In this document: positions 21,880 to 30,503 of the stretch, piece by piece | Numbering within the stretch: position 1 is the stretch's first letter | How the letters are laid out: each line of letters opens with the position of its first letter | Source of the DNA: Bacillota bacterium | GTDB taxonomy: Bacteria; Bacillota; Clostridia; Acetivibrionales; DTU013 | DNA length: 64,000 bases | Direction: 5' to 3' | NCBI GenBank assembly: GCA_023433505.1 | Contig: JAEZCO010000065.1 | Location: 1-64,000 of the forward strand | Notes under the pieces: generated by a model | Database searches by the model: none | The model's input: the letters and a program-made list of their open reading frames with translations, nothing else | Told to the model about the DNA's origin: nothing | Made by a program: the position numbers and the translations under genes

Positions 21880-24591
21880 TTATTCTATCTCAAAAGCAAC
21901 AGAATAAATTCTCGGCGTATTCATACTGTTGATTGCACCTAATGCCAACAAATACTGAACATACCGGGGCTTTTTTGAAGAAGGCTCTATTTCATCCCCA
22001 TTTTGATAATAGGAATTTCCAGTTTTATCAGGTCCGGTAAAAGCTTTGCGTTCCAGCTCTTCCCTGTCATCGGCAATTCTTATTTTTGCTTTCACCCAGG
22101 TTTTTCCCGGGATATCCGCCTCCCAGCCTATTTTGTACAAGGTATCCCCTTCTTCAATTTCTATAATAGGGGATGTAAAATATTCCTCATTGCCCCGGTC
22201 AAAAATGTTTCCCACATCTACAGATACCATGTCATGGGGACCAAGGCACGGCAAGTAATCCCTTCTGTCTTCATTAAACCCTTCGGGTCCGTTCCACCAA
22301 ATGGCGGTTTCAGTACGGTGGCTGCCGTAAGTCCTGTGATTTGATACAATCAGGTCCGTATATCCGTCTTCATTGAGGTCGCATGCCAGGGCTGCAGAAG
22401 AAGAATGTGCAAATATCCTTTTCCGGTTTGTTACTGAAAATTTCCCTTTATCATTCCAATAAATATATGAATTCACATCTCTTTCCCTGCTGTTAAAATA
22501 GGATGAAGCAAAGATGTCCAGGTAGCCGTCATTATTTAAATCGGCAATTGTGACACAATTGGTCTGGTAAGCAGGGAGCTCACAGCATCTGCTTGCAGAG
22601 TAGCCTTCAGGGCCTCCCCAAAAAATCACGACAGAGCCTTCATGACCTTTATTCCTGTATAGGCTTGCTCTTGTGCCAAAAATCAGATCCAGCCACCCGT
22701 TTCCATTCAGATCAGCCGCTCTGACCGTCAAGGCCCTTTCAACAGGCAGCCTCTGGCTGCGTTCCAGGGAATAGCCTTCGGGACCTCCCCAGAATATAAT
22801 GGAATAGCCTTTATTGCTGACCGGAATACACAGGTCAAGCCACCCGTCGTTGTTAAGGTCCGCAAGCACAGGCCAGAGTATTGCACACAGGTCCTCTCCG
22901 GGCGCAATCTCCAAAGTCAGCGAATTATCCAGGCTATATCCCTTTTCGCTTCCATAAAGTACAGTGACTGTATTTTTATTCAATTCCTTCCGTTGATTGC
23001 AGGAAGTAAAAACAATGTCCAGGTATCCGTCCTTGTTTACGTCTCCAACCTGGCCTCCCCACGATAAATAGGTTGGAATATCAGTGCAATTATTGGGGTC
23101 GATACCCTCCTTCCCACCCCAAAAAATGGTTGACAGCGGACGCTTTTCAGGTTGATCCTCCCCATTATTAAGCAGAATAATATCCGTATTCCCGTCATCA
23201 TTCAAATCTACAGGAATCATCGAACCGGGAGAATGCCCGGGAAGTTCTACTCTTCTGTCCGCTTTGTATCCATCCTTATCGCCAATATATATGTATATGG
23301 GAACATGCCCGTAGGTATTGCTTTGCTGCTGATTTACAAAAATAAGCTGTTTGCCCTTCCCATCCGTGTTGCCGGTCAGTACTCCGACAGCATTATGGGT
23401 TTCAAATTTTTTCGGTTCCTTCTCTATACCTATTGCACTACTGAGGTACAACAGTGACTCGGTGGTAAATTTATTCTCATCCCTGCCCTGACATATGGCA
23501 ATGTCTCCATAACCATTCCCGTTGAAATCATATATGATTACATCACGTGCAGTCCTGGTACCAAGTTTCTCTATATATTCAATGTTAAATCCTTTCTCTC
23601 CGCCATACAAAACATATGCCTTCTCATCCTGGAGAGTGGGCCTGGACAGGAAGATCAGATCATCCTTACCGTCTCCATTGATATCTCCTGCAGCCGCTGA
23701 GATCACTCCCGGTATGGCAAAAGCCATTTTTGTTTCAAACTTGCCGGTTTGATCCAGCCCTTTCAACTGGACAGTTTCTTTTTGGCAGTACAGCAAATAG
23801 CTTCGCCGGTCAATGCTTATGATTTTCGGTTTTGCTTCCTCCGTATAAACCAGGTTTCCTCCGCCGAAAGGAAGGACATCAAATATGGAATCATCCGTTT
23901 TTTCACCTACAAAAGTATAGTTTCCCGCATTTAGCCCACCTTTGCTTCCCCACAAAACCACCCATTCCCCGTCTCTGATGCGGCAGTATATATCAGAATA
24001 GCCATCCCCATTAATATCACCGCCGGTTATATGAGTAAGATCCATGTCTAAATCTACATAGCTATCCCGTAGAAAGCCTATTTCAGTTTGATAATATATG
24101 CGGAGTTTACCGCCTTCTATAATAAACGCTATATCGCATAGCCCATCACCGTTAAAGTCGCCACAGGCAACCCCAATACAGCCCGGTGCCGCTAAATCAA
24201 TTTTATGATTTTCTGTGACGCCCTCAGGTCCGCCATAATAAACGTAGGCCGCAAGATCACTATGATGTCCGTTGTTGCGCGTACCTATAATCAGATCATC
24301 GTAACCGTCCTTGTTTAAATCGGCTACGGCTGCCGCATGTGCTCCATCCGTCAGTACATAGTTTATAGCAGGAGTTTGGGAAGTGCAGTCTGAAATGACC
24401 TGAAGTCTGGGACGTTCATTGTACTCATGACTATTCGTTATCATAATGTCAAAATAGCCGTTCCCCGATGTGTCAAACCTGAATATCCTTTGAAGGATGC
24501 CCTTCTTTGAAACATATAGATTCTGACCGCCATTTCCCATGGTTCCTTTTGAAAAATCCAAAAAGCCCTTATGCATATACTTGTTTTTCAT
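21880..24591 (-). CDS. FG-GAP/VCBS repeat beta-propeller protein without signal peptide
   Basis: This 903-residue protein is built of about 13 repeats, each with a calcium-loop signature such as DLNKDGYDDLIIG, DFNGDGLCDIAF, DINGDGKDDLIFL or DLNNDGYLDIFAS, usually followed by a YGG or FWGGPEGY turn. This is the FG-GAP/VCBS pattern of integrin-like beta-propellers, found in extracellular proteins and some polysaccharide lyases. The N-terminus (MKNKYMHKGFLDFSKG) has no signal peptide and no membrane segment is seen, so a cytoplasmic location or non-classical export is implied. The gene begins 5 bp after a permease gene with aagggg as ribosome site, so it is co-translated with a sugar importer in the rhamnose locus. 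Catalytic residues were not identified; a lyase or glycan-binding role is speculation. Confidence 0.85.
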   Translation of the reverse strand: MKNKYMHKGFLDFSKGTMGNGGQNLYVSKKGILQRIFRFDTSGNGYFDIMITNSHEYNERPRLQVISDCTSQTPAINYVLTDGAHAAAVADLNKDGYDDLIIGTRNNGHHSDLAAYVYYGGPEGVTENHKIDLAAPGCIGVACGDFNGDGLCDIAFIIEGGKLRIYYQTEIGFLRDSYVDLDMDLTHITGGDINGDGYSDIYCRIRDGEWVVLWGSKGGLNAGNYTFVGEKTDDSIFDVLPFGGGNLVYTEEAKPKIISIDRRSYLLYCQKETVQLKGLDQTGKFETKMAFAIPGVISAAAGDINGDGKDDLIFLSRPTLQDEKAYVLYGGEKGFNIEYIEKLGTRTARDVIIYDFNGNGYGDIAICQGRDENKFTTESLLYLSSAIGIEKEPKKFETHNAVGVLTGNTDGKGKQLIFVNQQQSNTYGHVPIYIYIGDKDGYKADRRVELPGHSPGSMIPVDLNDDGNTDIILLNNGEDQPEKRPLSTIFWGGKEGIDPNNCTDIPTYLSWGGQVGDVNKDGYLDIVFTSCNQRKELNKNTVTVLYGSEKGYSLDNSLTLEIAPGEDLCAILWPVLADLNNDGWLDLCIPVSNKGYSIIFWGGPEGYSLERSQRLPVERALTVRAADLNGNGWLDLIFGTRASLYRNKGHEGSVVIFWGGPEGYSASRCCELPAYQTNCVTIADLNNDGYLDIFASSYFNSRERDVNSYIYWNDKGKFSVTNRKRIFAHSSSAALACDLNEDGYTDLIVSNHRTYGSHRTETAIWWNGPEGFNEDRRDYLPCLGPHDMVSVDVGNIFDRGNEEYFTSPIIEIEEGDTLYKIGWEADIPGKTWVKAKIRIADDREELERKAFTGPDKTGNSYYQNGDEIEPSSKKPRYVQYLLALGAINSMNTPRIYSVAFEIE

Positions 24592-24596
24592 AGTAT

Positions 24597-25430
24597 CTAC
24601 CCCTTAACCGCTCCAAGCATGATTCCTTTTGTAAAATATTTTTGAAAACTCAGAAATACAATTAATACCGGCAAGGTTGCAAGAACTGCGCCTGCCATGG
24701 CAACCCCGTAATTTGTCTCAAATTCCTGCATTTTCTGTGCAATTTGAATTCCTAAAGGAAGAGTGAAATGATTCCGATCTTTTATAATGATCAACTGCCA
24801 TACATAATCATTCCAGGAGTTCACAAAAGTAAATATTGCCAGTGCCCCCAGTCCCGGCTTCGCCAAGGGTAAAATAATCTTTAAAAATAATCCAAACTCC
24901 GAGCAGCCGTCAATTTTACCCGAATCCAGCATTGCGCCCGGCAAGGTTTGCATAAACTGTTTTAACAGAAAAACTCCAAAGGGCCATCCAAGGGACGGCA
25001 GGATAATTCCCAGATAGGAATTTGCCAGATCGGCTCCCGAAATTATTTTAAAAAGCGGAATAAAAAGCAGGGTATGGGGTAGTGTCATTGCCCCCACCAT
25101 CACCCCGAAAATGTATTTTGCTGATTTGAACTTGATTTTAGCCAATGCATATGCCGCCATTGCACTAAACAAAACAACAATTGCAGCTGTCGCTGCCGAT
25201 ATGAACACACTGTTAAGAAACCATCGGATTACAGGATAATTCAAAAACAGCATTTTATAGTTTTCCAATATCGGATGCAGAGGTATCCACTCAGGCGGAA
25301 TCTGAAGCGCTACCTTCATATTCTTAAATGATCCCGATACCATCCAGTAAATTGGCCATAGAAAAAACAGTACGGCTAAAAATAGCAATAAATTCTTGAA
25401 ACCTTTAGCTGCGGAAAGTTTCTTTTTCAT
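24597..25430 (-). CDS. Sugar ABC transporter permease, MalG/LacG type
   Basis: This 277-residue CUT1 permease has about six membrane segments (the first ~14-32) and an EAA loop DSGKIDGCSEFGLFLKIILP near residue 170. The C-terminus KGIMLGAVKG is typical. It pairs with the permease 30 bp upstream. The binding protein at 28873-30300 belongs to the same leftward locus, so the complex probably imports rhamnose-containing oligosaccharides; the substrate is inferred from RhaA and GH78 in the same locus. Start chosen by aggag 8 bases upstream. Confidence 0.93.
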   Translation of the reverse strand: MKKKLSAAKGFKNLLLFLAVLFFLWPIYWMVSGSFKNMKVALQIPPEWIPLHPILENYKMLFLNYPVIRWFLNSVFISAATAAIVVLFSAMAAYALAKIKFKSAKYIFGVMVGAMTLPHTLLFIPLFKIISGADLANSYLGIILPSLGWPFGVFLLKQFMQTLPGAMLDSGKIDGCSEFGLFLKIILPLAKPGLGALAIFTFVNSWNDYVWQLIIIKDRNHFTLPLGIQIAQKMQEFETNYGVAMAGAVLATLPVLIVFLSFQKYFTKGIMLGAVKG

Positions 25431-25460
25431 GTTGATTGCTCCTATTCTCAGTTTATATGA

Positions 25461-26342
25461 TCAATACTCAACATCGGTTGAAAGAAATTTGAACTGGAAT
25501 ATGGCAATTACGCATACAATAAGAGATAATACAAACCCCATTGCACAAGCTATGCCAAAATTCATATTCATAAATGCTTCCCGGTATATGAGCATTAACA
25601 TGGTGGTTGTATCGTATGCCGGTCCTCCGCCGGTCATCAGCAAAATGATGGCGAAAATCTGAAAAGCGCCGATGGTGCCGGTAACAATTACATAAAGCAA
25701 TGTTGGCCTGAGCAGCGGCAGTGTAATATACCAAATTCTTGCCAAAGGCCTCACTCCATCTATATCGGCAGACTCGTACAGCTCCAAAGGTATGCCGTTT
25801 AAGCCTGCCGTCAGCACTACAATTGAACTTCCCAGTGATATGGAGACCATAATTACTGTCAGCGAAGGGTATGCCAGACCCACGCCCAACCAGTTCATTC
25901 CCTCGCCGCCCAAAAGTCTCACAAGATAATTAAGCATACCGAATTGCTCATTAAAGATATATTGCCAGACCAGTGTCAAGCTGACCACAGAAGTTACTCC
26001 GGGAATATAAAAGGCTGATTTGAAAAACCCCTGTACTTTGCCGGACCAACGGTTTATGAGCAGTGAAAGTATCAGCGCAACAATGGTAACCGTCGGAACA
26101 ATATAGACGACAAACTTTAAGGTATTGCCTATGGACAGTAAAAACACCTTGTCCCTGAATATGCTGATATAGTTGCCAAATCCTGTCCAAAAATATTTTA
26201 CATAATTGAAGCCATACAGGCTTAACCGAAAGGCTTCAATAATCGGATAAATCACAAAGGCCAAAAAACACGCAAACATAGGAAAAACAAACAGCCATCC
26301 AGTGATTTCTCTTTTCGCCCCTGCGGACAATTTTATAGTCAT
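25461..26342 (-). CDS. Sugar ABC transporter permease, MalF/UgpA type
   Basis: This permease of ~293 residues has membrane segments beginning near residue 15 and an EAA loop reading ESADIDGVRPLARIWYITLP near 190. The ATG at 26342 is chosen over an in-frame TTG one codon earlier, with ggagg at good spacing. It forms a heterodimer with the next gene. An intergenic stretch of ~85 bases separates it from the secreted BNR protein. Confidence 0.93.
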   Translation of the reverse strand: MTIKLSAGAKREITGWLFVFPMFACFLAFVIYPIIEAFRLSLYGFNYVKYFWTGFGNYISIFRDKVFLLSIGNTLKFVVYIVPTVTIVALILSLLINRWSGKVQGFFKSAFYIPGVTSVVSLTLVWQYIFNEQFGMLNYLVRLLGGEGMNWLGVGLAYPSLTVIMVSISLGSSIVVLTAGLNGIPLELYESADIDGVRPLARIWYITLPLLRPTLLYVIVTGTIGAFQIFAIILLMTGGGPAYDTTTMLMLIYREAFMNMNFGIACAMGFVLSLIVCVIAIFQFKFLSTDVEY

Positions 26343-26428
26343 CAAGCTACCTCCGCTCTGTCAAAATTCAGGCGTTTATCAAAAGACAAACGCCCGAATC
26401 CGGTATATTCCGTTTATTTTTACTCCAT

Positions 26429-28678
26429 TTATTTATCAGCGAACAGTACATCGTCTACATAGAAGATATCCCCTGTTCCAGCTGAACTGCCGCTGGAAAT
26501 GAATACCGCGCCCATTGATGATGTTGTACCCCATTTGCCTGCCGTACCGGCCAGTGCGCCATTAAGATAAACTTTGGCATTTGAAGTGTTATATGCGTCA
26601 ATGTGTATCGTACTCCATTGGTTAAGGAGTACACTGCCTGCATCAGATAATGTGATCCATGAACTTCCGTTATACCACTTTAAATCGCCATTGCCGAATA
26701 TTCCGATGTGGAATACGGCTGTGCTTGCATCTCCGCTGGTAATAGTAAACAGGGCACCATTGGGAATATCCACCGGATATACTTTAAATTCAAATATTTT
26801 ACCGGGCGAATTGTATCCTGTTTTTTTAACTTTTGCTTGCGCGGTAGTACTGGAATCGCTTATTTTTAAGGACCTCGCACCTTGTGAATAATCCGTGCTT
26901 GTCAGCACCAACCCATTTATAACCTGGTAATTCCTAGGTATGGCATCAATAGGTTCATATTCATAGGTATCCTCCGGTGCAGCGATTTTATGTTCAAAAA
27001 TGACATCATCGATATAGAAGTCGTCGCCTGTTCCCGATGAGCTTCCGCTTGAAAACAGCACGTAGTCCATCAATGGACTTCCACTCCATATTCCGGTCTT
27101 TCCTATATATTTGCCATTCAGATAAACTTTTGCACCGGATGTATCGGTTGCAACAATACGTACATCATTCCATGCATTAAAAGTTGCGCTGCCCGCACCC
27201 GCCATAGAAATCCACGAACTTCCGTTATAGTATTTAAAGCTTCCGTCACTTGTTATCAATGTGTGTATCACTGCACCATAACTGTTGCTGCATATGGTAA
27301 AAGCAATTCCATTTGCAGCATTCACCGGATATACTTTGAAACCAAATACTTTTGCTGCGGAAGCGGTTCCGGCTTTTTTTATTTTCGCCTGCGCTGAGGT
27401 GGAATTGTCATATATTCTCAGGGACTTTGCACCGGAATATGCATACGTATTGCTTACTACCGCATTATTTCCTATTAAGGAATAGCCCGCTGGAAGTTGA
27501 CCCGGAGTATCACTCTCAAAAGTGTCTTTATCTTCGCTGTTAACCGGAACGATATCTATATACTTTCCCCAGATCTCATAATCCACCGGATACTGCCAGT
27601 TTGCCCCTCTGTCTCCAATCAAAAGGAGCCTGTTTTGCCCAACCTGCTCTATGGCCGTATATCCGGAACAAGTGCCTGTATACGTAGTTACGGCATCAGC
27701 CCAGTTATATCCGCTGCCGTCATAAGAAAATGCCATTCTCATCCCGGGCCTTCCATAGCTTAAAGCCAGTATGCCATTTGACATCAGAAACATGTCGGGA
27801 GCAACACTTTGGGCATTCGTTGAACTTATTCCCGGGAGCTGTACAGGCGTACTCCAGGTTAAGCCATTATCCGTTGAACGGCACTGGTATAGCGGAAGAT
27901 TTGAGCCTATCCTCTGTACAGCCAGAAGTGACCCGTCTGCGCATCTCTCAACGACTGGCTCGCAAAATCCTTCCGTACCAAGAGTACTGCTATATGCTAT
28001 TGTTGATACTACGCTCCACGAGTTACCTCCATCCGTACTTTTTATCCACACTGTACGATACCTTACATCATTGGCATATCTTCCATAAATTGAAGCATAG
28101 ATAGATCCGTCCGGCATTTGCATGATAGTACGATGAAAGAAAAAGCTTCCGCTTGTTGCAGGTGAAATAACCTTCTGCTCTTGCGGATAGGTGATCGTAC
28201 CGCTTATTTTGGTCCACGTTGCCCCGTTGTCCGAGGATACCCAGCTGAATACATACGCGCTTGTGGCATCAATCCTTCTTGTCGAAAAATTCATTCCAAA
28301 CAGATTGTTATTGTTCAGTTTGATAATGTTAAGCGGTGACCAGTCCCCAGGCCCTGTAACCGTCGTCCATGTATTTCCGCCATCGGAAGATTTTTTTAAA
28401 AAGTTTGTCCCGCCTGCCGGTTCTCCGGGCAGAGGAGGCTCACCGGTTTCATCCACACCCCTTGAGAACTCGCACCATAAATCATTTCCGACTTTCGATA
28501 AGGCGGGAAATGCACTGATCGATGTTCCGCCATCCTGTATAATAATTTCGTTTGGGCTTAAAGCTATGCTCGCAAAAGCATTATCCGCCCATACAACACT
28601 GCCGCCAAGGATTAAAGTCATAATTAGGGAAAGTGATAGGACTAAAGCCATAATTTGTTTTTTCCACTTTTTATACAT
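26429..28678 (-). CDS. Secreted BNR-repeat (sialidase-fold) protein with two C-terminal beta-sandwich domains
   Basis: This 749-residue protein has a signal peptide (MYKKWKKQIMALVLSLSLIM, cleavage near ~31). The N-terminal ~370 residues carry at least four Asp-box motifs (SSDGGNTWTTV, SSDNGATWTKI, STDGGNSWSVV, STDNGLTWSTP) of the sialidase-like six-bladed propeller. Two tandem domains of ~165 residues follow (~400-565 and ~580-749); they share blocks such as KVYLNGKYIG/KVYLNGALAG and SSGSSSGTGDDFYIDDV/SSGSSAGTGDIFYVDDV and look like concanavalin-type carbohydrate-binding modules from an internal duplication. Arg residues for sialic acid were not established, so another glycan is likely in this rhamnose locus. 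No cell-wall anchor is seen. Confidence 0.85.
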   Translation of the reverse strand: MYKKWKKQIMALVLSLSLIMTLILGGSVVWADNAFASIALSPNEIIIQDGGTSISAFPALSKVGNDLWCEFSRGVDETGEPPLPGEPAGGTNFLKKSSDGGNTWTTVTGPGDWSPLNIIKLNNNNLFGMNFSTRRIDATSAYVFSWVSSDNGATWTKISGTITYPQEQKVISPATSGSFFFHRTIMQMPDGSIYASIYGRYANDVRYRTVWIKSTDGGNSWSVVSTIAYSSTLGTEGFCEPVVERCADGSLLAVQRIGSNLPLYQCRSTDNGLTWSTPVQLPGISSTNAQSVAPDMFLMSNGILALSYGRPGMRMAFSYDGSGYNWADAVTTYTGTCSGYTAIEQVGQNRLLLIGDRGANWQYPVDYEIWGKYIDIVPVNSEDKDTFESDTPGQLPAGYSLIGNNAVVSNTYAYSGAKSLRIYDNSTSAQAKIKKAGTASAAKVFGFKVYPVNAANGIAFTICSNSYGAVIHTLITSDGSFKYYNGSSWISMAGAGSATFNAWNDVRIVATDTSGAKVYLNGKYIGKTGIWSGSPLMDYVLFSSGSSSGTGDDFYIDDVIFEHKIAAPEDTYEYEPIDAIPRNYQVINGLVLTSTDYSQGARSLKISDSSTTAQAKVKKTGYNSPGKIFEFKVYPVDIPNGALFTITSGDASTAVFHIGIFGNGDLKWYNGSSWITLSDAGSVLLNQWSTIHIDAYNTSNAKVYLNGALAGTAGKWGTTSSMGAVFISSGSSAGTGDIFYVDDVLFADK

Positions 28679-28687
28679 ACAACTCCA

Positions 28688-28768
28688 GTCGAGTAAACAG
28701 TCTCGACACTCCTTTCAAATTTAGTGCAACGCTTATGCCGTTCGGAAACCCACCACCTTGAGGTGGGG
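28688..28768. other. Hairpins resembling an IS200/IS605-type end
   Basis: gtcgag/ctcgac (28688-28707) forms a stem just upstream of the BNR gene ribosome site. At 28749-28768 CCCACC-ACCTTGA-GGTGGG forms a stem followed by ggactgctgacg. A subterminal hairpin with a short downstream tag is the layout of IS200/IS605 ends, but no TnpA or TnpB is nearby, so this would be a solo remnant. Confidence 0.3.
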
Positions 28769-28826
28769 ACTGCTGACGTTGTTCAAAGATAAAAATCAAG
28801 GAATTCCGGTATTTTCCGTTTAAATA

Positions 28827-28859
28827 TGCGGGCACTTGTCAGGATGACGAGTGCCCGCA
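28827..28859 (-). other. Stable hairpin after the binding-protein gene
   Basis: TGCGGGCACT and AGTGCCCGCA form a perfect 10-bp stem with an inner 3-bp stem, starting 14 bases after the stop of the binding-protein gene. The following sequence is AU-rich but has no clear U-tract. It probably stabilises the binding-protein mRNA relative to downstream genes or terminates weakly, as is common in sugar-importer operons. Confidence 0.6.
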
Positions 28860-28872
28860 CTCATGTTGATAA

Positions 28873-30300
28873 TTATTTAGCCGTATTGTACTTGGTGATT
28901 ACCTCATTGAATTTTGCGGATATAGTATCAATCGTTTGCTTAGGAGTGGTCCTCCCTATAAACAATGACTGCATTTCAGGGAACATGGCTGCTCTCATTT
29001 CAGGATATCCTTTGATTCCCCAGCCCGGATCGATTAATGGCCATTCGCTCGCCTTTCCAAGTACTTTAGACAGGAATTGTACTTCCGTCTGGTTGGAAGA
29101 AGCCTTCATCCATCCTTTTTCATTTCCCCAGATATCAAAAGATTTTTGTGCATTATATGGCACTTCGCTTTCCGCATAGGCCCAATATAAAAACTTCTTG
29201 CCCCATTCGATCCTCTTATCGTCGCCGTTCTTAAATACGCACCCCTGTCCGACTTCACTCTTCAATGTTGCCTGATCCTTTGTCGTTGAAGGATAATTTA
29301 CAATCACCGGCTCGAATGGCCCCTGTATACTGCCGTCCTTCAAGCCATTCTGGACGATGTCGATATGGGCCAGTCCGCCTACGATCATGCCGTTTTTCTT
29401 CTGCTTGAAGTAATCCAGCGCATTTGAAGCAGCCAGTGTCTCGGGATGCGGAGTACATATTCCTTCGTCTACAATTGACTTAAAGAAGGAAAATGCCTGT
29501 TCGGCCGCAGGATTTTCAGCTGCAATGTACTTGGAATAATCATCATTAAACAGCTTGACTCCATATCCGCCGAGGATATTATTGTATATCTGGTCTCCCT
29601 GTTCATTGAGCGCAAACAATGTAATCCCATATATGCCCTTCTCCTTGTTTGCAACTGCTTTCAAGGCCGCTTTAAATTCTTCGGGGGTCCAGGTTCTGCT
29701 TTCATTCTGCGGAAGCAGGTTTGCGGCCCCGGCTTCTTCCCACAGGGTCTTATTTACTACCAGCATGGTAGATCCCGTAGGATATGGCATAACGACAATT
29801 TTTCCATTCACAGAAACCATTTTCATAATATCCGGATTACTTTTTATTTTTTCCAATTTATCTGCCGGAATGGTATCATCCAAATCTGCAACCACACCCA
29901 TATTTGCATAGGCAAGAATTCTTCCCGCATAATCAAAATATACGTCCGGTGTTTTTCCTGAGGCGATGGCCGTGGTCAGTTTCTCGTTAATTCCGTCAAA
30001 CGGTATCAATTCTACGGCAGCACTGGCATTGGGATATTTGGCATTCCATTCCGGGACTAAATTCTTTTCTATCCATTCTCCGGGGTTTTGTCCTTCAAAT
30101 TGTCCTGAAGGAGTTCCCCATACCGTAAGCGATACCTTTTCATCCTGAGCCGGCACCGAAGAAGATGGAGACGCAGTTGTTGCATCCGCAGTTACCGACG
30201 GTTCAGCAGAGCCCTTTGATCCGCACGCAGCCAATATTATCAGCATAACAACTGCTATCGATAAGCTGACAATCCTCATAACATTTTTCCCAGCCTTCAT
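28873..30300 (-). CDS. Extracellular sugar-binding lipoprotein
   Basis: Counted from the ATG at 30300 (MKAGKNVMRIV; ribosome site aggagg), the protein is 475 residues. The N-terminal lipobox LAACGSKG marks lipid attachment at Cys about 29 residues in, followed by a Ser/Thr/Ala-rich linker. The rest is a family-1 solute-binding fold (SLTVWGTPSG, DVYFDYAGRILAYANMG, GKIVVMPYP). It delivers sugar to the permeases at 24597-26342. Its promoter region and first codons are duplicated 5.4 kb upstream (see repeat at 35695). A 29-codon upstream extension of the frame crosses the promoter and is not coding. Confidence 0.92.
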   Translation of the reverse strand: MKAGKNVMRIVSLSIAVVMLIILAACGSKGSAEPSVTADATTASPSSSVPAQDEKVSLTVWGTPSGQFEGQNPGEWIEKNLVPEWNAKYPNASAAVELIPFDGINEKLTTAIASGKTPDVYFDYAGRILAYANMGVVADLDDTIPADKLEKIKSNPDIMKMVSVNGKIVVMPYPTGSTMLVVNKTLWEEAGAANLLPQNESRTWTPEEFKAALKAVANKEKGIYGITLFALNEQGDQIYNNILGGYGVKLFNDDYSKYIAAENPAAEQAFSFFKSIVDEGICTPHPETLAASNALDYFKQKKNGMIVGGLAHIDIVQNGLKDGSIQGPFEPVIVNYPSTTKDQATLKSEVGQGCVFKNGDDKRIEWGKKFLYWAYAESEVPYNAQKSFDIWGNEKGWMKASSNQTEVQFLSKVLGKASEWPLIDPGWGIKGYPEMRAAMFPEMQSLFIGRTTPKQTIDTISAKFNEVITKYNTAK

Positions 30301-30503
30301 AAATAACCTCCTTAAAATTGTTTCTGATTTGGAATTAAAAAATGAAAGTTCGAACTTTTCACTACCAGTATATCTGTACAGGCACAAAAGAAACAGGTTA
30401 AATTCCTGATAAATACGTATAAATTTCTAACAAAGCCAAGCACTGAAATACGTTATTTTTTTGATATTATGTATAAAAATCTGAGGTTTTATTGTTTTCC
30501 ATA
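30284..30503. repeat. Direct repeat copy 1: promoter/leader of the binding protein and end of rhaA
   Basis: About 220 bases are nearly identical, in the same orientation, to 35695-35910. This copy covers the first codons, ribosome site and leader of the binding-protein gene and reaches into the last ten codons of rhaA. Conserved blocks include the leader palindrome, aaacaggttaaattcctgat, ctgaggttttattgttttc and an agatatactg box on the minus strand that may hold the -10 element. Confidence 0.85.
30345..30358. promoter_or_regulatory. 14-bp palindrome in the binding-protein leader
   Basis: AAAGTTCGAACTTT is a perfect palindrome 45-58 bases before the binding-protein start, between the likely -10 box and the ribosome site. 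The second repeat copy carries the same site at 35752-35765 with one base changed. It could be an operator or a leader hairpin. Confidence 0.4.
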
